From positions 110,751 to 174,750 of IMG/VR virus record IMGVR_UViG_3300022848_000777: a DNA stretch of 64,000 nucleotides. One strand, given 5' to 3'. A model generated the notes under the pieces. That model saw nothing but the letters and a program-made list of their open reading frames with translations, ran no database searches and had not been told where the DNA came from. Origin of the DNA: a virus. The position numbers and the translations under genes were made by a program. Every line of letters begins with the position of its first letter. Within the stretch, counting starts at the first letter, position 1. Positions 21,524-27,809 of this stretch are shown piece after piece.

Positions 21524-21675
21524 GGTAACGTGGTGAAACTGGAAAACACGCTGTTTGTCTGCATCTGCCTTTGGAATTGGCAATAGTTAAAAGAGGGAAA
21601 AGTCATAATCCCGAAACTAGAAACAACTAGGCGAGGCGGGTGACTTAAGTATGGGTTCGAATCCCATCGTTACTA
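21524..21675 (+). tRNA. Atypical 152-nt tRNA-Leu-like RNA, anticodon unassigned
   Basis: The ends are a good tRNA: acceptor GGTAACG/CGTTACT, a class II style D-arm (TGGTGAAACTGGAAAACACGC) and T-arm ATGGG-TTCGAAT-CCCAT. The centre is about 65 bases too long. A possible anticodon stem TGTTT / AAACA brackets an insertion that contains TGCC/GGCA and GGGA/TCCC hairpins. It is too small for a usual group I intron. It may be an intron-bearing or insertion-bearing tRNA, or a tRNA-like module of another RNA. Confidence 0.5.
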
Positions 21676-21677
21676 CT

Positions 21678-21773
21678 AAGAGAGAAGGAAGCGGCGCATC
21701 ACTAATCGATGAAAATACGCTGTTGAGGGGGCTGATTAGATGCCATGCGGATGTGACGTGAAATTCTCTTTTT
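21678..21773 (+). ncRNA. Small structured RNA with terminator-like end
   Basis: AAGAGAGAA at 21678-21686 pairs with TTCTCTTTTT at 21764-21773, which also supplies a T-tract. Inside, CTAATC/GATTAG and GCAT/ATGC stack as a second helix. It lies 2 bases after the atypical tRNA-like RNA. No ORF. Confidence 0.5.
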
Positions 21774-21777
21774 AAAT

Positions 21778-21863
21778 GCTCCTGTGGCGAAATGGTTATA
21801 CGCGCTGGGTTTAAATTCCAGTATCTGAAACATGGTGTGTGGGTTCGAATCTCTCTAGAGGTA
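21778..21863 (+). tRNA. Degenerate tRNA-Leu(TAA)
   Basis: Anticodon stem-loop CTGGG-TTTAAAT-TCCAG and a long variable arm identify Leu(TAA). The acceptor (GCTCCTG/TAGAGGT) has a mismatch and several wobbles, and the T-stem (GTGGG/CTCTC) a mismatch. An intact Leu(TAA) is at 25570, so this copy may be decaying. Confidence 0.6.
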
Positions 21864-21877
21864 CTATTAAAATATAT

Positions 21878-21997
21878 GGGGGTGTGTAAGTAGCACTTAC
21901 AGGTAGGTAGCATGAGAAGCTTGAAGAATCGGATAGAATTACGTAATATATCTGGGAGATAGTTGATAGCTAGAATAAAACCTACTGGCCCACCCTC
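21878..21997 (+). ncRNA. Structured spacer RNA
   Basis: GGGGGTG (21878-21884) and CACCCTC (21991-21997) close a region that contains GTAAGT/ACTTAC (21886-21900) and GTAGGT/ACCTAC (21903-21908 with 21980-21985). A three-helix RNA of about 120 bases; no known family recognised. Confidence 0.42.
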
Positions 21998-22005
21998 ACC
22001 AATTA

Positions 22006-22029
22006 AATGTTCCTTAATTAAGGAACATT
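22006..22029. other. Perfect 24-bp palindrome
   Basis: AATGTTCCTTAA and TTAAGGAACATT are exact complements with no spacer, then ATTATTAAAA. It could act as a terminator-like hairpin or as a protein-binding site. From 22030 to 22316 I see only short helices (AACTAA/TTAGTT) and no gene. Confidence 0.45.
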
Positions 22030-22316
22030 ATTAAAATACGGGCCAACTAAGATTGTAAATTTAGTTAACTACTAGGCTAGTGTGTCACACATGATGAGAA
22101 ATAGGGTAGTTCCTTATAGTGAAAAGTGGTTGGATGAATTGCCACCAGATTGATCATCTGTCTAAGAATTAAGAGATAAATTATAGGCTTCTCACTGATC
22201 TATTCCTAACTTTTTACAAATAGGCTGAGTCGGCTCCTTTTTGGATAGACACGATAGTAATTTGTATTGAGGACAACAATGAACATCTCAGCTGGATAAT
22301 ACATGGTGTTCAACTT

Positions 22317-22390
22317 ACTTCTATAGCTCAGTTGGTTAGAGCAATTCTTTTACATGGAATAGGCCATTGGTTCGAATCCAGTTAGGAGTA
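22317..22390 (+). tRNA. tRNA-Val(TAC)
   Basis: Acceptor ACTTCTA/TAGGAGT, anticodon stem-loop ATTCT-TTTACAT-GGAAT, T-arm ATTGG-TTCGAAT-CCAGT. No encoded CCA. Confidence 0.9.
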
Positions 22391-22406
22391 CAATTATTAA
22401 AAATAT

Positions 22407-22489
22407 GGGCATCGAAAGTTGATTGGATTCAGCAGCCAGACTGTAAATCTGGTCCTTTACGGGGAGTGGTTCGAATCCACCGAGGCCCA
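22407..22489 (+). tRNA. tRNA-Tyr(GTA)
   Basis: Acceptor GGGCATC/GAGGCCC with one mismatch, anticodon stem-loop CCAGA-CTGTAAA-TCTGG, long variable arm as in bacterial Tyr, T-loop TTCGAAT, discriminator A. Confidence 0.88.
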
Positions 22490-22499
22490 CAATAAAACA

Positions 22500-22640
22500 A
22501 AATCCCACTTGAAGATAAACAACACTTACGTTTGAGACCTTAACATTAAGTTGGTAGGAGAGGGGTATAAACTGTATCAGCAGTTGTGTTTATTGTAGAG
22601 GTAGGCGTAAGATGTTTTGTGGTATAAGTACCCGCCAATC
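22500..22640 (+). ncRNA. Structured spacer RNA
   Basis: CTTACG (22525-22530) pairs with CGTAAG (22606-22611), extended by AAACA/TGTTT; inside, ATAAAC/GTTTAT (22567-22572 with 22588-22593). Roughly 100-120 bases, between tRNA-Tyr and tRNA-Pro, no ORF. Confidence 0.4.
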
Positions 22641-22692
22641 CCTTACAAGTATTCCACTGAAATTTGGATGGGGGTTTGTTTTATTTTGATAT

Positions 22693-22763
22693 CGGGTTGA
22701 CGAATGGGGTATCGGCTATGATTTGGAGTCATGGCGTAGTGAGTTCGACTCTCACCAACCCGA
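22693..22763 (+). tRNA. tRNA-Pro(TGG)
   Basis: Acceptor CGGGTTG/CAACCCG, anticodon stem-loop TATGA-TTTGGAG-TCATG, T-arm GTGAG-TTCGACT-CTCAC, discriminator A as usual for Pro. Confidence 0.9.
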
Positions 22764-22777
22764 CGATATTAGTAAAC

Positions 22778-22851
22778 GCATCTGTAACTCAATTGGATAG
22801 AGTGTCTGCCTTCGAAGCAGAGAGTTGGGAGTTCGAGTCTCTCCAGGTGTG
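22778..22851 (+). tRNA. tRNA-Arg(TCG)
   Basis: Acceptor GCATCTG/CAGGTGT, anticodon stem-loop TCTGC-CTTCGAA-GCAGA, T-arm GGGAG-TTCGAG T-CTCTC, discriminator G. Reads CGN. Confidence 0.9.
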
Positions 22852-22913
22852 CAATTGTAATATAATATTACTTCATAAAAACTTGAAATAGATGTGGTAA
22901 AACACTACGTATC

Positions 22914-22987
22914 GGGTAGAATGGATAGGCAAAATAGGTTGGGGTTATACACAAGTCATGTAAATAGGAAGCTACCCATCACTATCC
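22914..22987 (+). ncRNA. Predicted H-type pseudoknot in tRNA spacer
   Basis: GGGTAG (22914-22919) and GGATAG (22923-22928) are followed in the same order by CTACCC (22972-22977) and CTATCC (22982-22987). The two helices must cross, so the element would be a pseudoknot. It lies in the 214-base gap between tRNA-Arg(TCG) and tRNA-Gln; no ORF. Confidence 0.45.
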
Positions 22988-23065
22988 AATAAGATTGATG
23001 AAAATATTAACGATTATCCTTTAGAGTGGTGACTAACATCAATTATAATTTATCTATTTCAATAT

Positions 23066-23137
23066 TGCCCCCTCATCTAATTGGCAGGATGCCTGGTTTT
23101 GAGCCAGAGAATTGAGGTTCGAATCCTTGGGGGGCAA
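23066..23137 (+). tRNA. tRNA-Gln(TTG)
   Basis: Acceptor TGCCCCC/GGGGGCA, anticodon loop TTTTGAG with CTGG/CCAG stem, T-loop TTCGAAT with a weak outer T-stem. No encoded CCA. Confidence 0.9.
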
Positions 23138-23151
23138 CTATATTTAAAATC

Positions 23152-23225
23152 GGTTCCATAGTTTAGAAGGCATAAAATAAATCTCTTGTAAAGATTAGAA
23201 ATCAGTTCGATCCTGATTGGAACCT
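23152..23225 (+). tRNA. tRNA-Thr(TGT)
   Basis: Perfect acceptor GGTTCCA/TGGAACC, anticodon stem-loop AATCT-CTTGTAA-AGATT, T-arm ATCAG-TTCGATC-CTGAT. Confidence 0.9.
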
Positions 23226-23229
23226 CTAA

Positions 23230-23301
23230 GGTGTTGTAACTCAGCGGTAGAGTGCTAGATTGAAGATCTAGTGGTCGGTGGTTCGATCCCACCCAGCACC
23301 A
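23230..23301 (+). tRNA. tRNA-Phe(GAA)
   Basis: Acceptor GGTGTTG/CAGCACC, anticodon stem-loop CTAGA-TTGAAGA-TCTAG, T-arm GGTGG-TTCGATC-CCACC, discriminator A. Confidence 0.92.
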
Positions 23302-23314
23302 CAATATAAAATAC

Positions 23315-23386
23315 ACAAGTGTCGTCTAATGGCTAAGATTACGGATTCCAAACCCGTAGATGGGGGTTCGATACCTTTCACTTGTG
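23315..23386 (+). tRNA. tRNA-Trp(CCA)
   Basis: Acceptor ACAAGTG/CACTTGT, anticodon loop TTCCAAA with ACGG/CCGT stem, discriminator G as usual for Trp. The T-stem relies on G-U pairs (GGGGG/CCTTT). Confidence 0.85.
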
Positions 23387-23416
23387 CAATTATTAACAAT
23401 TTGGTAACATAGAAAA

Positions 23417-23448
23417 TTAGGATATGATATCAAATAACCGTATCTTTA
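23417..23448 (+). promoter_or_regulatory. Phage promoter within the tRNA block (copy 8)
   Basis: TTAGG at 23417-23421, a 19-base spacer and TATCTTTA at 23441-23448, with the upstream TTAACAATTTGGTAACAT box identical to copies 1 and 2. It drives tRNA-Asn and the following genes. Confidence 0.75.
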
Positions 23449-23478
23449 TTTCATTCTGTTGATTCAGAACTATAACAT

Positions 23479-23552
23479 TCCCCCGTAGCTCAGTTGGTTA
23501 GAGCGGCACCCTGTTAAGGTGAGGGTCATAGGTTCGAATCCTATTGGGGGAG
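23479..23552 (+). tRNA. tRNA-Asn(GTT)
   Basis: Acceptor TCCCCCG/TGGGGGA, anticodon loop CTGTTAA, T-arm ATAGG-TTCGAAT-CCTAT, discriminator G. The outer anticodon-stem pair is mismatched. Confidence 0.9.
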
Positions 23553-23599
23553 CAACATAAATTAAATAACATATAAAATCTTAGAAGTTTGATAAGTAT

Positions 23600-23673
23600 G
23601 GGTATATAGCTCAATTGGTTAGAGCATCACCCTGATACGGTGAAGGTTATGAGTTCGAGTCTCATTATACCCA
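23600..23673 (+). tRNA. tRNA-Ile(GAT)
   Basis: Acceptor GGGTATA/TATACCC, anticodon stem-loop TCACC-CTGATAC-GGTGA, T-arm ATGAG-TTCGAGT-CTCAT, discriminator A. Confidence 0.92.
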
Positions 23674-23696
23674 CTTAATTTTAATACGGAGATGTA

Positions 23697-23789
23697 ATGA
23701 AGAAATTAATAAAAGAGAACTTAGATACTATAGGTATACTTGTATTTTTAACAATTTATACGTTAATTGTAATAAGTTATATGTACTAA
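23697..23789 (+). CDS. Membrane micro-protein inside the tRNA block, 30 aa
   Basis: A basic and acidic N-terminus (KKLIKENLD) followed by one hydrophobic segment of about 19 residues (IGILVFLTIYTLIVISYMY). It is flanked by tRNA-Ile and tRNA-His. The coherent membrane-peptide composition supports coding, but the size keeps confidence modest. Confidence 0.42.
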   Translation: MKKLIKENLDTIGILVFLTIYTLIVISYMY

Positions 23790-23797
23790 GTAATTAT

Positions 23798-23872
23798 GGT
23801 GATTATAGCTCAGTTGGTTAGAGTGCTTGACTGTGAATCAAGAGGTCGTCAGTTCGAGTCTGACTTTTCACC
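23798..23872 (+). tRNA. tRNA-His(GTG)
   Basis: Anticodon stem-loop CTTGA-CTGTGAA-TCAAG. The extra G at -1 (23798) faces C73 (23872), the hallmark of tRNA-His. T-arm GTCAG-TTCGAGT-CTGAC. Two T-T mismatches lie in the acceptor stem. Confidence 0.88.
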
Positions 23873-23878
23873 CAAAAT

Positions 23879-23950
23879 GCCGTAACTTTTGGAAGGGTAA
23901 GGTGTAAGCGCTTATGCTAGTTGCTTGGGGTTCGAATCCCCGTTACGGCT
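23879..23950 (+). tRNA. Atypical tRNA-like gene, anticodon unassigned
   Basis: Acceptor GCCGTAA/TTACGGC is perfect and the T-arm TGGGG-TTCGAAT-CCCCG is good, total length 72, but I cannot form a normal five-pair anticodon stem; the middle has a GTAAGCGCTTAT palindrome instead. It may be a decayed tRNA or a tRNA mimic. Confidence 0.45.
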
Positions 23951-24023
23951 CAAATATTTAAATCAAAGCGGAAGATTGTACATTAAATTGTCCGAAGTAC
24001 TTAACAGATTGATTTAAAATTAT

Positions 24024-24097
24024 GGTATAGTACCCAAGTGGTCTAAAGGGGCGGGTTGCAACCCCGTTATTCATTGGTTCGAATCCAATCTATACCT
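24024..24097 (+). tRNA. tRNA-Cys(GCA)
   Basis: Acceptor GGTATAG/CTATACC, anticodon loop TTGCAAC with CGGG/CCCG stem, T-arm ATTGG-TTCGAAT-CCAAT, discriminator T, which is the Cys identity base. Confidence 0.9.
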
Positions 24098-24125
24098 CTA
24101 ATATAAACAAGTAATATATGTAATA

Positions 24126-24578
24126 ATGAAAGTTTTCAAAAAAGTAAACGGTGAAAAAGTAGATGTAATTAAACACACTTTGGATGTAATCAAAAAAAAC
24201 CCTGATGTAGAAATACATATCGGTACAGATTCACAAAGCAGTGGACATCTAACCACATACGTTACTGTGATTGCTTACAGATATTCCACACGTGGAGTTC
24301 ATTACATATTTTGGAAAGAAAAAGTACCTAGAATTAAAGATAAGTTTACTAAATTATACAAAGAAACTGTATTGACTATTGAAGTAGCTGAATGGTTTAC
24401 TTCTCAAATCAAAAGTGTAAAGGTTGAATTGGATTTCGATTACAATGGTGATAAAAAGCACTTCTCTCAAAGATTAGTTCCAGCAACGAAAGGTTGGGCA
24501 GAAGGTTTGGGATATAAGGTGAATATTAAACCAGTAAAGCAAATCGCTACTCATGCAGCGGATTACCACTGTAGATAA
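24126..24578 (+). CDS. RNase H-like YkuK (DUF458) family protein
   Basis: A 150-aa protein with IGTDSQ (residues 32-37) and a C-terminal AADYHCR end, features of the YkuK/DUF458 RNase H-fold family, which are predicted nucleases of unknown substrate. Its place inside a tRNA/RNA block suggests an RNA-related role; this is inference. After the stop there is a 38-codon frame without a start (to 24700) that may be a remnant. Confidence 0.72.
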   Translation: MKVFKKVNGEKVDVIKHTLDVIKKNPDVEIHIGTDSQSSGHLTTYVTVIAYRYSTRGVHYIFWKEKVPRIKDKFTKLYKETVLTIEVAEWFTSQIKSVKVELDFDYNGDKKHFSQRLVPATKGWAEGLGYKVNIKPVKQIATHAADYHCR

Positions 24579-24701
24579 CTTCACAATTTAATATTGTAGA
24601 AATTCCAGCTGGGAAGTGGAAGTTAACACATAAATATGGTATATCAGAAAAAGGATATCACGAGAATTTACCATACGCTACGATGGAATTATTGAAATAA
24701 A

Positions 24702-24733
24702 TTAGGATTATCGAAATATTATCCGTATATTGT
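24702..24733 (+). promoter_or_regulatory. Phage promoter for small RNA (copy 9)
   Basis: TTAGG at 24702-24706, a 19-base spacer, TATATTGT at 24726-24733. It sits just before a hairpin-closed RNA that ends in a T-tract. Confidence 0.7.
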
Positions 24734-24739
24734 AAGAGC

Positions 24740-24880
24740 AGATTAAGAGTGAGAGCAAAAGAAACACATCATGCGAAAACCCTTCGTTTGAAAATGAGCT
24801 GTTGAGTTTGGGAATCGGGAGATAAAACGATGAATATACAGCATTGAGATAGGGCCCAAAAGCCTCTGATGTGTTTTTTT
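24740..24880 (+). ncRNA. Small RNA with intrinsic terminator
   Basis: AACACATCA (24763-24771) pairs with TGATGTGTT (24867-24875) and seven Ts end the element at 24880. It has its own promoter at 24702-24733, so it is probably expressed as an RNA of about 140 bases. No ORF and no known family. Confidence 0.55.
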
Positions 24881-24898
24881 ATATTAATGATTACATAT

Positions 24899-24972
24899 GC
24901 GCCCATAGTTCAACTGGATAGAGCATTGTTTTTCTAAAGCAATAGTTGTGAGTTCGAGTCTCGCTGGGCGTA
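24899..24972 (+). tRNA. tRNA-Arg(TCT)
   Basis: Acceptor GCGCCCA/TGGGCGT, anticodon stem-loop TTGTT-TTTCTAA-AGCAA, T-arm GTGAG-TTCGAGT-CTCGC. Reads AGA/AGG. Confidence 0.9.
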
Positions 24973-24989
24973 CTAAAATACAATAAAAT

Positions 24990-25063
24990 TGCGGGGTGGA
25001 CTGGAGAGGCTCCAGCTCGGTCTCATAAGCCGAATGACGTAGGTTCGAATCCTATCCCCGCAA
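24990..25063 (+). tRNA. tRNA-Met(CAT), initiator-like
   Basis: Acceptor TGCGGGG/CCCCGCA, anticodon stem-loop TCGGT-CTCATAA-GCCGA, T-arm GTAGG-TTCGAAT-CCTAT. The GCGGGGTGGA start resembles bacterial initiator tRNA, but the 1-72 pair is T-A here, so initiator status is not certain. Confidence 0.85.
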
Positions 25064-25074
25064 CTAAACTTATA

Positions 25075-25176
25075 ATGACTATAAGTGAAGCTAAAAGAAG
25101 TTGGAATTTGATAAGGGTTTATCACCAACACCAGTTATTTTTAGAAACCCCGAAAGACCCGAAGTGGTCGTTGTAA
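25075..25176 (+). CDS. Possible small protein, 33 aa
   Basis: A short ORF after tRNA-Met with a plausible charged and aromatic composition (EAKRSWNLIRVYHQHQLFL). No membrane segment or motif. It may be real or chance. Confidence 0.28.
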   Translation: MTISEAKRSWNLIRVYHQHQLFLETPKDPKWSL

Positions 25177-25412
25177 GTTTTTTATAAAAATTAATTCAAC
25201 AATTATGATATTTAATTAAAGGTTAAACCTATGACCTTGTGGAGTATTAAGCACGTTCGAGTAATGTAAGAGCTTAATAACACTAAATAAAGATAGAATA
25301 TAAATTGTTAGTATTAGGCTTCCTACCATAGTATAAGATTCCTAATAGACATATTATATCTATTATACTACACTCAATAGGTTGAAAAATGAGTGTATAC
25401 TTTTATAAAACT

Positions 25413-25557
25413 ATGGAAGAATGGAGAATAATTAGAGATTACGTGGATTATAGTGTTTCTAATAAATCAACGATTACTATACTATGATACCGATGGTAGT
25501 TTAGATGAAATAATGCATGAGAATGGTAAATTTATAAGATTTGCACCATTCCGTTAA
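25413..25557 (+). pseudogene. Homing-endonuclease (NUMOD4) remnant
   Basis: MEEWRIIRDYVDYSVSNKS matches the N-terminus of NUMOD4 modules that accompany HNH homing endonucleases, but the frame stops after 24 codons. A second frame (YYDTDGSLDEIM...FAPFR) continues to 25557. The nuclease domain is gone. It suggests a homing endonuclease once invaded the tRNA block. The rest of 25177-25569 holds no gene. Confidence 0.5.
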
Positions 25558-25569
25558 GTATGATTAAAT

Positions 25570-25655
25570 GCCTCGATGGTGAAATTGGTAGACACGCTGG
25601 ACTTAAAATTCAGTCCTCAGTGATGGGGGTACGGGTTCGAATCCCGTTCGGGGCA
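25570..25655 (+). tRNA. tRNA-Leu(TAA)
   Basis: Acceptor GCCTCGA/TCGGGGC, anticodon stem-loop CTGGA-CTTAAAA-TTCAG, long variable arm, T-arm ACGGG-TTCGAAT-CCCGT. Intact, unlike the copy at 21778. The following 235 bases hold nothing I can identify. Confidence 0.92.
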
Positions 25656-25890
25656 CTACAAAAATAATGATAAGGTTTTTAACGGTGTTAAGAATCAACT
25701 ATAATTAACAACATAGATAACCTATATAATATATAATCTTATATAGTTAATAATATGATGGGTATACATATGAAAGGAATAATCCACATATATGCAATCT
25801 GAATAAGTAGTTATAGAAGATTCACCTGATTCAGATTCATTTTACCGATTCGCTGGTATTATGATATAACGCGAAATGAAACCGTTTAAT

Positions 25891-25964
25891 GGGGTCTTAG
25901 CTCAGTTGGCCAGAGCACTGGATTTGCAATTCAGATGTCAGGGGTTCGAATCCCCTAGGCTCCA
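25891..25964 (+). tRNA. tRNA-Ala(TGC)
   Basis: Acceptor GGGGTCT/AGGCTCC with the G3-U70 wobble that identifies tRNA-Ala, anticodon stem-loop CTGGA-TTTGCAA-TTCAG, T-arm AGGGG-TTCGAAT-CCCCT. Confidence 0.93.
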
Positions 25965-25983
25965 CTTTTTTAAATTAATAGAT

Positions 25984-26472
25984 ATGAAGATAATATTTTT
26001 AGATATTGATGGTGTTATGGTTCCCGATTACCAAAAGGTAAATGATCAAGCATTTCCTAAAGATAATGATTGGGATGCAAAACCATTTTCTCAAAAAGGA
26101 ATGATAACGTTAAATAATGCAATTTTATCAACTGATGCTAGAGTAGTTATTAGTTCAGATTGGAGAAAGCATTATTCGTTACAGGTTATGAGAGATATTT
26201 TTGTAGCAGCTGGAATTCTTTATGGTGAAGATACTATTATTGGATATACTAAAATAATAGGATATGGTGATTATAAATCTAATAGAGCACAAGAAATTCT
26301 AGAATGGGTTAGTCTACATAGACCAGATCAATGGGTTGCTATTGATGATTTAGATTTATCACCATACTTATCAGAGGATAACTTTGTCCACTGTAAATAC
26401 CCAATTGAGGGTATTAAACAACTCGGCAAACGAGCAGAGATTGAAATAAAATTAGGAAGAATTAAACAATAA
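25984..26472 (+). CDS. HAD-superfamily hydrolase (RNA-repair-type)
   Basis: A 162-aa HAD protein: motif I FLDIDGV (Asp7, Asp9), motif II SSDWR (57-61), motif IV AIDDLDL (Asp121, Asp122). The SDWR and the VAIDD pattern resemble the HAD domain found in Swiss-Army-Knife RNA-repair proteins, which removes phosphates from RNA ends. It lies between tRNA-Ala and tmRNA, which fits an RNA-repair job, but that is inference. The start is ATG 25984; a longer frame that includes tRNA-Ala is an artefact. Confidence 0.78.
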   Translation: MKIIFLDIDGVMVPDYQKVNDQAFPKDNDWDAKPFSQKGMITLNNAILSTDARVVISSDWRKHYSLQVMRDIFVAAGILYGEDTIIGYTKIIGYGDYKSNRAQEILEWVSLHRPDQWVAIDDLDLSPYLSEDNFVHCKYPIEGIKQLGKRAEIEIKLGRIKQ

Positions 26473-26490
26473 CGATTGTTTATAATAATT

Positions 26491-26885
26491 GGGGCTGACT
26501 TGGAATTGATTAGCAGATCTAGTTTATGTGAGTGCAATCAGAGAAATGTCATCTATCTCTATAATCTATGGTGATAATAGTTAAACGACGAAAAGTCAGA
26601 TTTTACCTTCGAAGATGCAATGTCTTTCGTAGGTGGTGAGTTCGCTCTAGCAGCGTAGCCGATGGGTGATAACTACCTAGAAACAGAAAGTTATAAGTGG
26701 GTGCTAACTACCTTAAAGTGTAGTAGGATAGTGGAAATCCGTTATGAGAATGTTTTTACAAAGTTGACATTATAAACCACATCAATAATTTTGGTATTTT
26801 GTTTATTTAGAAAAATGAACTATGATTGTGAATGAATTTGTATGACGTGCTGAATAAGACGAGGGTTCGAATCCCTCCAGCTCCA
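26491..26885 (+). ncRNA. ssrA: tmRNA (transfer-messenger RNA)
   Basis: The 5' end GGGGCTG pairs with CAGCTCC at 26878-26884 (Ala-type acceptor with the G-U wobble), with T-arm GAGGG-TTCGAAT-CCCTC. Between them is a tag frame starting around AACGACGAA (26584) and ending VGGEFALAA then TAG (26656-26658). The GACGAA block and ALAA terminus match bacterial tmRNA. Length is 395 bases. The resume codon is not certain; the frame could give a tag of up to 24 residues, longer than the usual 8-15. It would rescue stalled ribosomes and tag products for proteolysis. Confidence 0.93.
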
Positions 26886-26964
26886 GATAACCGAAATTAA
26901 CACACCTGCACGTGGTGGTTATCGCATATTCCGATTTGGAATAACTAAGATGTTAATAATATAA

Positions 26965-27038
26965 GCGTGAGTAGCTCAGTTGGTCAGAGCGTTTGGTTTC
27001 CAACCAAAGGGTCGTGGGTTCGAATCCCACCTTGCGCT
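26965..27038 (+). tRNA. tRNA-Gly(TCC)
   Basis: Acceptor GCGTGAG/CTTGCGC, anticodon stem-loop TTTGG-TTTCCAA-CCAAA, T-arm GTGGG-TTCGAAT-CCCAC, discriminator T. Confidence 0.92.
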
Positions 27039-27058
27039 CAAATAAACATTAAATTAAA

Positions 27059-27090
27059 TTAGGATATATAAAATAGAATTCGTATATTGT
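27059..27090 (+). promoter_or_regulatory. Phage promoter before tRNA(CAT) (copy 10)
   Basis: TTAGG at 27059-27063, a 19-base spacer, TATATTGT at 27083-27090. Confidence 0.7.
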
Positions 27091-27111
27091 ATTTATATAA
27101 TATATATTATC

Positions 27112-27186
27112 GGGCCTTTAGCTCAGTTGGTTAGTAGCAGTACGCTCATAACGTAAAGGTCGGGGGTTCGAGTCCCTCAAGGCCCA
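27112..27186 (+). tRNA. tRNA(CAT): elongator Met or Ile(AUA)
   Basis: Acceptor GGGCCTT/AAGGCCC, anticodon loop CTCATAA with TACG/CGTA stem, T-arm GGGGG-TTCGAGT-CCCTC. CAT could be Met or, if modified to lysidine, Ile for AUA; the body does not settle this. Confidence 0.88.
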
Positions 27187-27212
27187 CTCAAATTAAATAA
27201 TAAGGATGATAA

Positions 27213-27809
27213 ATGAAAGTAGTAACATTAGAGAACCTAGCATACGCTATTAAATACGGTAACAAATCATCAGTTAATGAGGCCTCATTAAATAGGGTAT
27301 ATCAACATACTCAAAAAGAAGCATCTGATAGCTTTTCTATAATCACCGCATATCGTGGTGGTAATAGTAAATCAGATAACACAAAAAGAAATAAACGATT
27401 GGAATCTGATGTTAGATCATTAGGATTGGGTTTCTTTAAAGTTAAAGGTTATTGGATGGAATGTAAGAGTGCTGATATTGATTACTCTAAATGTCCTGAT
27501 GATATGAAGATACCAGTAGTTGAAGAATCGTTATTCATTCCCAATATAACTAAATCAAATGCAGTTAGGTTAGCAAAGAAATACGATCAAGATGCTATCA
27601 TCTATCAAGGTAAAGAAACCAACGATACTGTTGAATTGATTTCAAAATCAGGTGGTTCTATTGATAAAATTGGTAAGTTTTCAGCTGGGAAAATAGCAAG
27701 AGCATATACTAAGGTTAAAGGTAAATCATTTACGTTTGAAGGATTTGAGTATAAACCAAATGGGATGTTAACTAGAATGGCATTTGAATCGATAATGAAG
27801 AAAGTATGA
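27213..27809 (+). CDS. DUF3293-like protein, 198 aa
   Basis: A soluble protein with SIITAYRG...NKRNKRLESDVRSLG, KVKGYWMEC, EESLFIPN and RLAKKYDQDAIIYQ segments in the order seen in the DUF3293 family of small phage and bacterial proteins (function unknown). Its stop overlaps the start of the next gene. Confidence 0.58.
   Translation: MKVVTLENLAYAIKYGNKSSVNEASLNRVYQHTQKEASDSFSIITAYRGGNSKSDNTKRNKRLESDVRSLGLGFFKVKGYWMECKSADIDYSKCPDDMKIPVVEESLFIPNITKSNAVRLAKKYDQDAIIYQGKETNDTVELISKSGGSIDKIGKFSAGKIARAYTKVKGKSFTFEGFEYKPNGMLTRMAFESIMKKV

Noticed and set aside
21617-21913. 98-aa minus-strand frame with a TRYWNLNPARI-like stretch
   Set aside because: It is the complement of tRNA T-arms and acceptor stems; the protein-like look comes from repeated GTTCGAATCCC.
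22664-22891. A 75-aa frame over tRNA-Pro and tRNA-Arg
   Set aside because: It reads straight through two well-formed tRNA genes and has no domain; a product of RNA gene sequence.
23077-23316. 79-aa minus-strand frame
   Set aside because: It is the complement of tRNA-Gln, tRNA-Thr and tRNA-Phe.
25876-25983. Upstream extension of the HAD gene through tRNA-Ala
   Set aside because: The extra N-terminal residues are encoded by tRNA-Ala(TGC); the conserved HAD start MKIIFLDIDG begins at ATG 25984.
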